In this document: one piece after another, positions 1-9,087 of the stretch | How positions within the stretch are numbered: position 1 is the first letter of the stretch | Layout: every line of letters starts with the position of its first letter | Assembly (NCBI GenBank): GCA_035556195.1 | Contig: DATMFK010000037.1 | Coordinates: 62,001-126,000, forward strand | Source: G016756615 sp035556195 | GTDB lineage: Bacteria > Pseudomonadota > Alphaproteobacteria > Rhizobiales > Rhizobiaceae | Reading direction: 5' to 3' | Length of the DNA: 64,000 nt | Program-made: the position numbers and the translations under genes | Notes under the pieces: model-generated | What the model saw: only the letters and a program-made list of their open reading frames with translations | The model's database searches: none | What the model was told of the DNA's origin: nothing

Positions 1-1336
1 CACCGCGCGGACCCTCGTAGCGGATGACGAGAACCTCGCCTTCCCGGTAATTGCGGTTCGTAACCGCCTCAAAACATTCTTCTTCACTGTCGAAACAGCG
101 CGCCGGCCCCTTGAACTGAAGTACCGACATACCCGCAACCTTCACGATCGCGCCCTCTGGGGCCAGATTGCCCTTGAGGCCGACCACACCACCAGTCGTC
201 GTGATCGGCAGGTTCGCCGGCCGGACCACGTCCTGATGCTCGTTCCAGGAAACATGTTTCATGTTTTCGGCCAAAGTACGGCCGGTCACCGTGAGGCAAT
301 CGCCATGCAGATAGCCATGTTCGAGGAGCGTCTTCATCAGGATCGGTATGCCCCCGGCCTCGAACATGTCCTTGGCCACATATCTGCCGCCGGGCTTCAG
401 ATCCGCGACGTAGGGCGTCTTCTCGAAGATGGCCGCCACGTCGAAAAGGTCGAACTTGATGCCGGCCTCATGGGCGATCGCGGGCAGATGCAGTGCGGCA
501 TTGGTCGAGCCGCCCGTGGCGGAAACGACGGCTGCGGCGTTCTCGAGCGCCTCGCGGGTGACGATGTCGCGCGGGCGGATGTTCCTGGCGATCAATTCCA
601 TGATCTTTTCGCCGCTGGCGAAATTGAACCGATCGCGCATCTCGTATGGCGCCGGCGCTCCACAGGAATATGGCAATGCGAGACCGATAGCCTCGGCAAC
701 GGTCGCCATGGTGTTGGCCGTGAACTGAGCGCCGCAAGAGCCCGCGGACGGGCAGGCCGCCTGCTCGATCTCCAGGAGGTCACCATCGCTGATGGCGCCG
801 ACGGAATGCTGCCCGACGGCCTCGAACACATCCTGCACGGTAATCTGCCGGCCGCGATAGTTGCCGGGGAGGATGGAGCCGCCATAGATGAAGATCGAGG
901 GCACATTGAGACGGACCATGGCCATCATCATGCCCGGCAGCGACTTGTCGCAACCGGCGAGGCCGACCAAGCCGTCATAGCAATGCCCGCGCATGGTGAG
1001 CTCGACCGAATCGGCGATCACCTCGCGCGAGACGAGCGACGACTTCATACCCTGGTGGCCCATGGCGATGCCGTCCGTGACGGTAATGGTACAGAACTCG
1101 CGCGGCGTGCCGTTGGCCGCTGCCACCCCCTTCTTGACCACCTGCGCCTGGCGCATCAACGAGATGTTGCAGGGTGCAGCTTCGTTCCAGCAACTCGCGA
1201 CGCCGACGAGCGGCTGGGCGATTTCCTGCGCGGAAAGGCCCATGGCATAAAGATATGAGCGGTGCGGAGCGCGGGCCGGACCCTCGGTCACATGCCGGCT
1301 CGGCAGCCTGGCCTTCGAGATAGCTTTAGCGTCCAT
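1..1336 (-). CDS. ilvD: Dihydroxy-acid dehydratase (3' end missing)
   Basis: Makes the 2-oxo acids of valine and isoleucine from their 2,3-dihydroxy precursors, using an Fe-S cluster. I translated it directly: it opens ATG GAC GCT AAA, with GGGGAAG just upstream as ribosome binding site. About 445 codons are present before the window ends; the family is usually 560-615 residues, so the C-terminal quarter is outside. Visible family signatures are ASCWNEAAPCN (cluster cysteine), VGLAGCDKSLPGMMMA and PSAGSCGAQFTANTM, in the expected order. The frame is open through to the edge, so this is truncation by the window and not a broken gene. 6-Phosphogluconate dehydratase (Edd) is the close alternative; the spacing and motif wording fit IlvD better. 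Confidence 0.95.
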   Translation of the reverse strand, partial: MDAKAISKARLPSRHVTEGPARAPHRSYLYAMGLSAQEIAQPLVGVASCWNEAAPCNISLMRQAQVVKKGVAAANGTPREFCTITVTDGIAMGHQGMKSSLVSREVIADSVELTMRGHCYDGLVGLAGCDKSLPGMMMAMVRLNVPSIFIYGGSILPGNYRGRQITVQDVFEAVGQHSVGAISDGDLLEIEQAACPSAGSCGAQFTANTMATVAEAIGLALPYSCGAPAPYEMRDRFNFASGEKIMELIARNIRPRDIVTREALENAAAVVSATGGSTNAALHLPAIAHEAGIKFDLFDVAAIFEKTPYVADLKPGGRYVAKDMFEAGGIPILMKTLLEHGYLHGDCLTVTGRTLAENMKHVSWNEHQDVVRPANLPITTTGGVVGLKGNLAPEGAIVKVAGMSVLQFKGPARCFDSEEECFEAVTNRNYREGEVLVIRYEGPRG

Positions 1337-1868
1337 CGTCTTCCCCGCCGCGCAGAGCGGCATCCTTCGCCCGGTCCGCCCCCTCAGGTGTCCGCTCGAA
1401 GATAGTTTCGGGGTGCGCCGGGTTTATGGCGGGAAATAGGCAAACCCTTCAGCCGTCTCCATAGCCCGAAGCTTCTTGAGAGAGTGTTGCTGAATCAGCA
1501 CAAGCCTGCCGTGCGGCACGAAGGTGAGATCGCCGCCGTCTGGGTCGGCAGTCGCCCATTGGCCCGATGCATCTGGATCACTTTGGATTCCAGAATTAAG
1601 CTTTTGATTTGCTTTTGTTTCGAGACCCGTCCGCTTCCACTCGGCCATCGGGCCAATGGAGGCTATGTTTGGTCATAGGGTGCGCAGCTCACTGTGAAAA
1701 CCTTAGACGCAACCGACCTGCGCGGGGCAGCCCGACGCCTGCGGTCGTCCTGCCGATCACACCGTGCAGGTCATCGTCCTCGAGAGGCATGCCGGCACCC
1801 GCCGATATCGTGCCTTGGGCGCCTATTTGAATCCGGGCCAAGATCGGCATGGGGTCAGTTGTCTGAAA
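1337..1868. other. Intergenic stretch between ilvD and valS
   Basis: About 530 bases between the ilvD start and the valS terminator. It must hold the ilvD promoter. I see a locally AT-richer patch near 1580-1625, framed by a 14-base inverted repeat, and a 74-codon minus-strand frame (1424-1648) with no ribosome binding site and no family resemblance. No tRNA, riboswitch or convincing gene is visible. Confidence 0.5.
1556..1659. repeat. 14-base perfect inverted repeat with 76-base spacer
   Basis: The left arm CCATTGGCCCGATG (1556-1569) is the exact reverse complement of the right arm CATCGGGCCAATGG (1646-1659). The spacer is AT-richer than its surroundings and contains a smaller 5-base stem (CTGGA/TCCAG). 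It could be a structured transcript, a protein-binding pair or a small mobile-element scar; the sequence alone does not decide. Confidence 0.6.
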
Positions 1869-1899
1869 TCCGTCGGACGGCGGGACGCCGCCCGACGGA
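1869..1899 (-). terminator. Hairpin terminator after valS
   Basis: A 14-base-pair stem with one A-C mismatch (1869-1882 with 1886-1899) and a three-base loop GGA, starting 31 bases after the valS stop. On the minus strand the stem is followed by TTTCAG, a weak T tract, so it is a plausible but not textbook intrinsic terminator. Confidence 0.65.
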
Positions 1900-1930
1900 A
1901 GTCTTGGACGAGAAATTCCGAGCCGGGGCG

Positions 1931-4714
1931 TCAGCCGGCTTCTTCGACCCGGGATAGAGCCGTCTTCAGCTTCAGCACGGCTTCCTGAAACTCGGCCAGC
2001 TTGTCCCGCTCGGCCGTCACCACCTCCTCGGCTGCCTTTGCGACGAACTGCGGGTTGGAGAGTTTTTTCTCGATCCTGCCGATCTCACCCGAAACCTTGT
2101 CGAGTTCCTTCTTCAGCCGGGCCGCCTCGGCGGCGAGATCGATCAGGCTTCCGAGCGGCAAGCAGGCTGTCGCCTCGCCGAGGACGATCTGCGCGGCCCC
2201 TTTCGGTGCCATCCCAGAGTGGCTGATTCCGCCAATTCTGGCCAGTCGCTGGATCGCCGATGCATGTCGTTCAAGCCGTTCCCGGGTTTCGGCATGCGCC
2301 CCGACCATGACCAGGGGCGCGGTCGCCGCCGGGGGCACGTTCATCTCGGCGCGGACGGAGCGGATGCCGGAGACCAGATCGACCAGCCAGTTGATCTCCG
2401 CTGCGGCTTCGGCATCCTCGAAACGCGGCGCCGGCCAGGCGGCGTGACAAAGTAGGGTCGAACGCTCCCGGCCCTCATCGGCCGTGCGCGCCCACAGCTC
2501 CTCCGTCATGAACGGCATGAAGGGGTGAAGCAGCTTATAGATTTCATCCAGCACAAAGGCGGCGACGGCCTGGCTCTCCGACTTGGCCGCCTCGTCATCA
2601 CCGGAGAACACCGGCTTCAGCAGTTCGAGATACCAATCGCAGAAGAGATTCCAGACGAAACGGTAAGCCGCCCCCGCCGCCTCGTTGAACCGATACGAGG
2701 TGATGCCGTCGGTGATCTCCTTCGATGCCCGCGTCAACTCGGTCAGGATCCAGCGGTTGATGGTGAGCTTGGCGTCGATGAGCGAGAAGTCGTCATTGCG
2801 GGCGACGCCGTTCATCTGCGCAAAACGCGTGGCGTTCCAAAGCTTGGTGCCGAAGTTTCGATAACCGGCCACCCGAGCCGGATCCAGCTTCACGTCTCGT
2901 CCTTGGGCAGCCATGATCGCCAGGGTGAAACGAAGCGCATCCGCCCCATATTCGTCGATCAACTCGAGCGGATCGATGACATTGCCTTTGGACTTCGACA
3001 TCTTGGCGCCGTTCTTGTCCCGCACGAGGGCGTGGACATAGACGGTCTCGAACGGCTCCTGCTCCAGGAAATGCAGCCCCATCATCATCATCCGGGCAAC
3101 CCAGAAGAAGATGATATCGAAGCCAGTGACCAGAACGCTGGTCGGATAGTAGGTCTTGAGTTGGGGCGTTTCGTCCGGCCAGCCGAGGGTGGAAAACGGC
3201 CATAGCGCCGACGAGAACCAAGTGTCGAGCACGTCCTCGTCGCGCGTCAGGATATTGCCGGGCTCGAAATTCTCGAGCTGGTCCTCGACCCATGCTTTCC
3301 ATGGTCCGTCGAGAGCGAGGTAATACTCGACGGCCGCATCGAGCGCCTCCTCCTCGGTCTTCTCGACGAATACATGGCCGTCCGGCCCGTACCACGCCGG
3401 GATCTGGTGGCCCCACCAGAGCTGCCGAGAGACGCACCACGGCTGGATGTTCTCCATCCATTCGAAGTAGGTTTTCTCCCAGTTCTTGGGAACGAACTTC
3501 GTGCGCCCCTCGCGCACCGACGCGATCGCCGGCTTGGCGAGTTCGGCAGCGTTCACATACCACTGGTCGGTCAGGAACGGCTCGATCGGCACCCCGCTGC
3601 GATCGCCATGCGGAACGGCGTGGCGGTGCGGCTCGACCTTGGCCAGGAAGCCTCCGGCCTCCATCATCTCCACGATCTTCTTGCGTGCGGCGAAGCGATC
3701 GAGACCGTGCAGCGCGGCAATGGTCTCGTCGAGTTGAGCATCGACCTTAAGTCCTGCCAGGAAGTCCTCGTTTTCTCTGAGGGTTATTGCTGCCTCGGTC
3801 GTCAGTATGTTGATGGCGGGAAGGCGATGTCGCTTGCCGACCTCGAAGTCGTTAAAGTCGTGTGCCGGCGTGATCTTGACGGCGCCAGTGCCCTTCTCCG
3901 GATCGGAATATTCGTCCCCGACGACGGGGATACGCCGTCCCACTAGGGGCAGTATGAGGTTGCGGCCGATCAGATGGAGGAAACGTTCGTCCTCGGGATG
4001 AACGGCAACCCCGGTGTCGCCCAGCATGGTCTCGGGGCGTGTCGTTGCGACGGTGATGAAGGTGGTGGGATTTTCCGGGTCGAAAGTCGCGCCTTCGAGC
4101 GGGTAACGGAAATACCAGAGACTGCCGTTGAGGTCCTGCTGCTCGACCTCGAGGTCCGATATGGCGGTCAGCAGCTTGGGATCCCAGTTCACAAGGCGCT
4201 TGTCCTTGTAGATCAAGCCCTGTTTGTAGAGGGTTACGAAGACCTCGATGACCGCCTTGGACAGCCCCTCGTCCATGGTGAAACGTTCCCGCGACCAGTC
4301 GGCCGAGGCGCCAAGGCGCCGCAACTGGTTGGAGATCATGCCGCCGGATTCAGCCTTCCACTCCCATACCTTCTGGACAAACTCTTCGCGGCCGATATCC
4401 CGCCGGTGAATTTGCCGCTCCATGAGGCGGCGCTCGACCACCATCTGCGTCGCGATCCCGGCGTGATCCATGCCCGGCTGCCAGAGCACGTTCTTGCCGC
4501 GCATGCGCTCGAACCGGACCATGATGTCCTGCAGCGTGTTGTTGAGCGCGTGGCCCATATGCAGCGAGCCGGTGACGTTGGGCGGCGGAATGACGATGCT
4601 GAACGACTCCGCACCGGGTTCGGCGCCTGCGCCGGCCCGGAACGCGCCCGTCGACTCCCAGGTCCGAGCGATCCGCGGTTCGATCGCTTTGGCATCGTAG
4701 GTCTTGTCAAGCAT
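1931..4714 (-). CDS. valS: Valine--tRNA ligase
   Basis: Charges tRNA-Val with valine in the cytoplasm. The 927-residue product has the class I signature HMGH near residue 52 inside PPNVTGSLHMGHA, the editing domain in the middle, KMSKSKGN around residue 560, an anticodon-binding domain, and a C-terminal coiled-coil arm. The family length is typical. An in-frame TTG five codons upstream (4729) extends the frame, but the ATG at 4714 starts MLDKTYDAKAIEPR as in relatives and is preferred. It lies downstream of popZ on the same strand with about 235 bases between, and ends at a hairpin. Confidence 0.97.
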   Translation of the reverse strand: MLDKTYDAKAIEPRIARTWESTGAFRAGAGAEPGAESFSIVIPPPNVTGSLHMGHALNNTLQDIMVRFERMRGKNVLWQPGMDHAGIATQMVVERRLMERQIHRRDIGREEFVQKVWEWKAESGGMISNQLRRLGASADWSRERFTMDEGLSKAVIEVFVTLYKQGLIYKDKRLVNWDPKLLTAISDLEVEQQDLNGSLWYFRYPLEGATFDPENPTTFITVATTRPETMLGDTGVAVHPEDERFLHLIGRNLILPLVGRRIPVVGDEYSDPEKGTGAVKITPAHDFNDFEVGKRHRLPAINILTTEAAITLRENEDFLAGLKVDAQLDETIAALHGLDRFAARKKIVEMMEAGGFLAKVEPHRHAVPHGDRSGVPIEPFLTDQWYVNAAELAKPAIASVREGRTKFVPKNWEKTYFEWMENIQPWCVSRQLWWGHQIPAWYGPDGHVFVEKTEEEALDAAVEYYLALDGPWKAWVEDQLENFEPGNILTRDEDVLDTWFSSALWPFSTLGWPDETPQLKTYYPTSVLVTGFDIIFFWVARMMMMGLHFLEQEPFETVYVHALVRDKNGAKMSKSKGNVIDPLELIDEYGADALRFTLAIMAAQGRDVKLDPARVAGYRNFGTKLWNATRFAQMNGVARNDDFSLIDAKLTINRWILTELTRASKEITDGITSYRFNEAAGAAYRFVWNLFCDWYLELLKPVFSGDDEAAKSESQAVAAFVLDEIYKLLHPFMPFMTEELWARTADEGRERSTLLCHAAWPAPRFEDAEAAAEINWLVDLVSGIRSVRAEMNVPPAATAPLVMVGAHAETRERLERHASAIQRLARIGGISHSGMAPKGAAQIVLGEATACLPLGSLIDLAAEAARLKKELDKVSGEIGRIEKKLSNPQFVAKAAEEVVTAERDKLAEFQEAVLKLKTALSRVEEAG

Positions 4715-4949
4715 CGGAGTTTTCCGCAATTGGGGGAAGTTCGTCGACTGGCTGTAAACCGGATGGGTCGGCGCGAGTCAACAAGGCGCCAGGTCAGGCT
4801 TGCGCGGCTTCGCCTTCACTTGCCTGCCTAGCTTCTTCTTTTGCCGCTGTTTTGTCTCGATAAACCGGAGGACACTTTTCCGAAACCGGCCTGGCCGATC
4901 GCGGCACGAGGCGGCAATGGCGTGCCAGTCCACAAGCGTTCTTAGGTGA

Positions 4950-5657
4950 CTAGCCGCCGCGCGCCACCCGCTCGATCTCTTCGCGTACGAGGCGCTCGAC
5001 GAGCGTCGGCAGGTTGTTGTCCAACCAATCCTGCAGCATCGGCCGCAGCATCTCCTCTGCCATTTCGTCGAAGCTTTTGCGCCGGCTCGCGGCAAACGCT
5101 TCGGAAAGTTCGGTGAAGGCAGCTGCAACCTGCCGTCCCGGCTGCTCGGAGATAATGCCAGAGCGAGAAGACTGCAGGGGGCGGGGCTCGGCGGATGGCG
5201 CCGCTGCAACGCCGCTTCTGCCGAAAGGGGCCTGCGACTGTTGCGTGGACTCACTCGCCCCCGGTTCGACAGCAAGCTTGCCGGCAGCAGCCGCCTGTTG
5301 AGAGCCAGGCACCTGCTCCGAGCGCTCGTTCGACGGCGAAGTGCCAGCCGGCGCTTCGGCCGCCTTGGCTTCCCCTGCCATCTGCTCCTTCACTTCCCCC
5401 AATGTCGCCGCGGCGTCGGCGAGCGCGCTCTCGGCAAGCCGAAGTGCAGGATCACGTTCCGCCCTGCCCCGCAACTCCGCCCGGAAGGCATCGACCTCGA
5501 TGACGGCGCCTTCGCCCCGCTCGCCCGATGGGTCGAAGCGCTGCAAACCATCGCTGGGCTTTCGCCCGACCTGGTCGCTGTCTTCAATGATCCGACGGAT
5601 GGATGCGAGGATCTCTTCCATCGAAGGTTCGCGCTGTACGCTGCTTGCCTGTGCCAT
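4950..5657 (-). CDS. popZ: PopZ-like polar organizing protein (DUF2497)
   Basis: In alphaproteobacteria PopZ forms a polar scaffold that anchors the ParB-origin complex and cell-cycle proteins. About 235 residues: a conserved N-terminal helix with PSMEEILASIRRIIED, a long acidic, proline- and alanine-rich middle of low complexity, and a conserved C-terminal helical region (EEMLRPMLQDWLDNNLPTLV) that mediates oligomerisation in the family. I start at ATG 5657 (MAQASSVQREPS), which matches the family start; the frame stays open to 5726 with another ATG at 5696. The location between valS and a tolC-like gene is the usual rhizobial arrangement. Confidence 0.88.
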   Translation of the reverse strand: MAQASSVQREPSMEEILASIRRIIEDSDQVGRKPSDGLQRFDPSGERGEGAVIEVDAFRAELRGRAERDPALRLAESALADAAATLGEVKEQMAGEAKAAEAPAGTSPSNERSEQVPGSQQAAAAGKLAVEPGASESTQQSQAPFGRSGVAAAPSAEPRPLQSSRSGIISEQPGRQVAAAFTELSEAFAASRRKSFDEMAEEMLRPMLQDWLDNNLPTLVERLVREEIERVARGG

Positions 5658-5810
5658 CGTCACATCCGCCGCCCTTGTGACCTGATTGCCGCTCATAACG
5701 TTTGCCGGAAAGTGGTTCCGAATCAAACATTAGGGTAGCGGAGCATGGCCTTCGATTGAATCCCCCGGCACGGAGGCCATGCGCTTTCGCACAGCAAATT
5801 GATTTCAGCG

Positions 5811-7199
5811 TCAGCGGCCGTCGGGGGTTCTCAGCCCGAACCACTTGTCCTTGACGGCTTTGTAATGCTCTTTCGGCTGGTATTCCTCGACCGCCAAGCC
5901 GACCTGACCGGCCGAAAGACGACCAACGGTCCCCAGAATCGCGTAGCTTGCCACCACGACGTCACGCTCGGATGACGCCAAATTGATCTGCGCCGCGATC
6001 ACGTCGGCCTGTGCGTTGAGCACGTCCAAGGTCGTGCGCTGACCGACATTGCGCTCCTCGATCACGCCGTTGAGGGCGAGCCGGGACGCGGAAACCACGG
6101 CCCGGTTGGCGACCGTCGCCTCCTGGGCGGCGACGAACTGGCTCCAAGCCGAAGCGACATTCGAACGGACCTGGTCGCGGGCGACGTCGACCTGAATGCG
6201 AGCTTCGCCGAGTTGTTCCTTCGTCTGACGGACCTCTGCCGCGACGCGCCCTCCCTGATAGAGCGGTACGGTCAACGTCGCCCCGATGTTCGCCGAATCG
6301 CTTTGACCCGAGCCGTTTGAAAGAGATTCCAGTACGCCCTGCGATGGGGAGACGTTGCGATTGGTGCGCGAAACGCCGACCGAGGCATTCAACTGTGGCA
6401 GCAATTGTCCTTCCGTCGATTTCACCTGGAACGCCATCGCGTCGACCAGATGCTCCGAGGCCAGGATGGCCGGATGCTGGGCCGAAGCCAGCGTAAAGGC
6501 TTGATCGAGGTTCTTCGGCAAGTTCTTTGCTGGGCCAGGAGGCGTGAGCTGGCCAGGGGCCTCGCCTATGACACGCCGGTAGATCGCCTCACTCGTGAGG
6601 GCCTGAGCGCGGGCGGAGGACAGCTGCGACACGGCCAGCGACCGGTCGGCCTCCGCCTGAGCCACGTCGGTGCGCGTGCCCTCGCCAACCTCGAAACGCG
6701 ACCTCGCCGCGCGGACCTGCTCTTCCAGGAATTCTAGATTGCTCTGGCGCAGCTTCACGATCTGCCGGTCGCGAATGACATCCATATACGCGGTCGCGGC
6801 GTCGATGAGCACCGTCTGCTCGGTATTGCGCAAGTTTTCCCGGGACGCCAGCACCTGGGATTCGGCGGCGCGCACGTTGTTCCTGGTCTGAAAGCCATCA
6901 AAAAGCGTTTGCTGAAGCTCGATGCCGTAGGTGCCGACCGTTATCCTTTCCGGCGACGTGACGCCGCTGGTCGACGTGTAACTGCCCGACGCGGTGGCAG
7001 CGATTCTCGGACGATAGCCGGACTTCGCGATCGCCACGCTCTCGTCTGTGGCCCGGACTGTCGCACGGCTCGAATTGAGCGTCGAATTAAGCTGATAGGC
7101 CTTGGCCAGGGCGCCAGACAGGGTTTCGCCGAACGCCGGCGAAAGAGCCGTCGTAGCCAGGATTGCGGCGGCAAATAAACTCTTGCGCAATACTCTCAC
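5811..7199 (-). CDS. tolC: TolC-family outer membrane efflux protein
   Basis: Outer-membrane channel for type I secretion and tripartite efflux pumps. The 462-residue product has a clear signal peptide (MRVLRKSLFAAAILATTALS, cleavage after AFG) and then the two structural repeats of the OEP family: long amphipathic helices rich in alanine, glutamine and arginine separated by short beta segments. Length matches TolC. No inner-membrane or adaptor partner is adjacent, so it probably serves several pumps, as TolC does. The symbol is by family; several paralogues are common in rhizobia. Confidence 0.9.
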   Translation of the reverse strand: MRVLRKSLFAAAILATTALSPAFGETLSGALAKAYQLNSTLNSSRATVRATDESVAIAKSGYRPRIAATASGSYTSTSGVTSPERITVGTYGIELQQTLFDGFQTRNNVRAAESQVLASRENLRNTEQTVLIDAATAYMDVIRDRQIVKLRQSNLEFLEEQVRAARSRFEVGEGTRTDVAQAEADRSLAVSQLSSARAQALTSEAIYRRVIGEAPGQLTPPGPAKNLPKNLDQAFTLASAQHPAILASEHLVDAMAFQVKSTEGQLLPQLNASVGVSRTNRNVSPSQGVLESLSNGSGQSDSANIGATLTVPLYQGGRVAAEVRQTKEQLGEARIQVDVARDQVRSNVASAWSQFVAAQEATVANRAVVSASRLALNGVIEERNVGQRTTLDVLNAQADVIAAQINLASSERDVVVASYAILGTVGRLSAGQVGLAVEEYQPKEHYKAVKDKWFGLRTPDGR

Positions 7200-7370
7200 G
7201 ATATACCCCTATCCAATTGGTGGAACGGCAGCGCCGGCCCACCTTCAATCTCAGCCGATTCTAATTCTTCCGGCTAATCCGATCCCGGCCCTCCCCCTGG
7301 CCATGAATCAGCAGACACCGTCGAAATCGCAACGCACCATGGATACTAGCGGATCGCAAGAGAATCGCGC

Positions 7371-8045
7371 TTAAAATTCGAACGCCGGCGCCTTTTCGAA
7401 TCCCGGTAGTGGCTTTACTGCCGCATTGAACGCCCTTCGGCCAGTCACAACGTCGCCGTCCTTGACATAAAGCTTGGCGACACCGGCATTGCCGACGCCT
7501 TCGACGGCGACCAGCCTGCCGCCTTCCTTCAACTGCGCGAAGAGCGCTTCGGGGATTTCGCCGACCGAGCCCTCGATCACGATCACGTCGTAGGGCGCCT
7601 CGTCCGGATAGCCTTCCCGAAGCGCCCCCTGCACGACCGCAACGTTGTCGTAGCCGAGCGAGCCGAGCAGCGAACCCGCCCGTTCCGCGAGTTCAGAATC
7701 GCTCTCCAGCGCGATCACCGACCCGGCAATCAGCGACAGGACCGCTGAGGAATAGCCCGTCCCGCAGCCGACATCGAGCACGACGTCGCCTTGCCTCACA
7801 TCCGCCAGTTGGACCAGCTTGGCAAAAGGCGATGGCTCCATGAGATAGCGCGCGCCGCCGGCGGCGCCGGCCGGGGCGATCTCGATGTCCTCGTCGATAT
7901 AAGCCAACTGCTGTCGCCTGGCTTCAACGAAGGCCTCGCGCGGCACCGACCCCATGGCCGCGAGCAAGGGTTGATTCGTCACGTCGGTGGTGCGCAACTG
8001 ACCGTCGACCATTTTCGCGCGGTGTTGGGAAAAATCGGCGTTCAT
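7371..8045 (-). CDS. pcm: Protein-L-isoaspartate O-methyltransferase-like protein
   Basis: SAM-dependent methyltransferase of the Pcm family, which in its classical form repairs isoaspartyl damage in proteins. The 224-residue product contains MVDGQLRTTDV near the N terminus (as in the alphaproteobacterial subgroup), the SAM motif I VLDVGCGTGYSSAVL and the later EGGRLVAVEG strand. The ATG at 8045 is chosen with AGGA directly upstream; the frame extends to a TTG at 8075 that lacks support. This subgroup diverges from E. coli Pcm around the substrate pocket, so repair activity is inferred. Confidence 0.88.
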   Translation of the reverse strand: MNADFSQHRAKMVDGQLRTTDVTNQPLLAAMGSVPREAFVEARRQQLAYIDEDIEIAPAGAAGGARYLMEPSPFAKLVQLADVRQGDVVLDVGCGTGYSSAVLSLIAGSVIALESDSELAERAGSLLGSLGYDNVAVVQGALREGYPDEAPYDVIVIEGSVGEIPEALFAQLKEGGRLVAVEGVGNAGVAKLYVKDGDVVTGRRAFNAAVKPLPGFEKAPAFEF

Positions 8046-8128
8046 GTCCTGTCGCCCAGCTTTTTCAACGCGCAACCGTGCGTATCATTCCGGGTAGAAC
8101 ACCTTGATCGTCATCGATGCTTGGGAAT

Positions 8129-8202
8129 TGGAGGCCTCGCCCGGAATCGAACCGGGGTGCAAGGATTTGCAGTCCTCTGCGTAACCACTCCGCCACGAGG
8201 CC
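8129..8202 (-). tRNA. tRNA-Cys (anticodon GCA)
   Basis: The 74-base gene folds fully: acceptor GGCCTCG/CGAGGCC, D arm, anticodon stem GAGGA/TCCTT with loop CTGCAAA, T stem CCCGG/CCGGG with TTCGAAT, discriminator U73 and encoded CCA. The GCA anticodon and U73 both specify cysteine. Confidence 0.97.
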
Positions 8203-8229
8203 TCGCCGCTCCCGGCGTTCTACGCGGCT

Positions 8230-8258
8230 TCAATAGGTTGCGCGAAATTTGCCGTCAA
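8230..8258 (-). promoter_or_regulatory. Sigma-70 type promoter of tRNA-Cys
   Basis: Reading the minus strand: TTGACG (8258-8253), a 17-base spacer and TATTGA (8235-8230), 27 bases before the tRNA 5' end. Spacing and elements fit a strong housekeeping promoter. Confidence 0.75.
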
Positions 8259-8382
8259 GTCGGCACCGCCCATTCTGAACGTTTTCCTCTATCCGTCTTG
8301 AACGCCTGCTCCGAGCCCTCCGAAACGACGATCGGAACTTTTGTGGCGCCGTGCGTTGTCCCTTCAACAGGAGCACAATGTG

Positions 8383-8604
8383 ATGACCAGCAAAGCGAAG
8401 ATAACGACTGGATCGAACGACAGGCCGAAGGACGAGACCATCGCGCAGACGGGCTCGGGATTTCCCGACGACACTTCCAGTCCAGTGGAAGTGTCGGACC
8501 AGCAGATAAAGCGGGCCGAAGAATCACTGCGCGAGAACCCGCGTCAGAAACTCGAGAGAGAGGTGCAGGAGAAAACAGACCTCTCCGAAAAGGGCGCTGA
8601 GTAA
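8383..8604 (+). CDS. Small hydrophilic hypothetical protein
   Basis: Predicted 73 residues, start ATG 8383 with CAGGAG 10 bases upstream. The sequence is strongly charged and lacks hydrophobic stretches; the second half (QQIKRAEESLRENP and on) looks like one amphipathic helix. I do not recognise a named family. It lies between tRNA-Cys (opposite strand) and another small gene on the same strand. The good ribosome binding site and clean codon use suggest a real gene; an intrinsically disordered or stress-type protein is possible but only a guess. Confidence 0.6.
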   Translation: MTSKAKITTGSNDRPKDETIAQTGSGFPDDTSSPVEVSDQQIKRAEESLRENPRQKLEREVQEKTDLSEKGAE

Positions 8605-8699
8605 CACACGCACGCCGCGACCTTCGCGTCATCGTGCGCTGGTTCCGGATCAGTTCGGAGGGTCATGCGTTTTGGCTCTTACCAGTGGGAGCAAGTGCA

Positions 8700-9005
8700 A
8701 TGAACGTCGCCAACCTACAACTCGAGGGTCTGCTGATGGCCATCGCGTCGATCAATCAAACTCTGGTCCGGAAGGGGATTCTCTCGGCTCAAGAAATTGA
8801 GATTGCGCTGCGGAAGGCAGAAGCGAGCGGGACCGGCGAGGAGCGCTCCGAAGGGTTGTCGCCCGCCAATCGTGACGCCGTCAATTTCCCGATCAGATTG
8901 TTGCAACTGGCAAACCGGTGCCAGCCTGAGGCCGATATACCGTCGTTTTCGGAGCTCGCCGAGTTGGTGGGGCAATTGAAAAAGCCCTACAACGATCAGA
9001 TGTGA
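8700..9005 (+). CDS. Hypothetical protein, 101 residues
   Basis: Unrecognised small protein. I start at ATG 8700 (MNVANLQLEGLLMAIASINQ) with GGGAG 10 bases upstream; the frame continues upstream to 8634 without a plausible start. The N-terminal half is predicted helical (RKGILSAQEIEIALRKAEAS), the middle is polar, and the C terminus again helical. No signal peptide or membrane segment. It is followed after about 80 bases by the DUF2243 gene on the same strand and may share a transcript. Confidence 0.6.
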   Translation: MNVANLQLEGLLMAIASINQTLVRKGILSAQEIEIALRKAEASGTGEERSEGLSPANRDAVNFPIRLLQLANRCQPEADIPSFSELAELVGQLKKPYNDQM

Positions 9006-9087
9006 GATGGGGTCGGGCGGACCGCGATCCGCCGCGTCTTCTGTGTCTCCAACTGGGAACGCCACGGGTCCACGCGGGTTGGAGGGC

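Noticed and set aside
236..1258. Plus-strand open frame of 340 codons over ilvD
   Set aside because: Antisense to the ilvD fragment, which has all signature motifs.
1424..1648. 74-codon minus-strand frame between ilvD and valS
   Set aside because: No ribosome binding site, no family, and its start lies in the right arm of the inverted repeat; kept only as part of the intergenic note.
8740..8762. ATCAATCAAA near 8750 as an FNR site
   Set aside because: Inside a coding region and without a left half-site.
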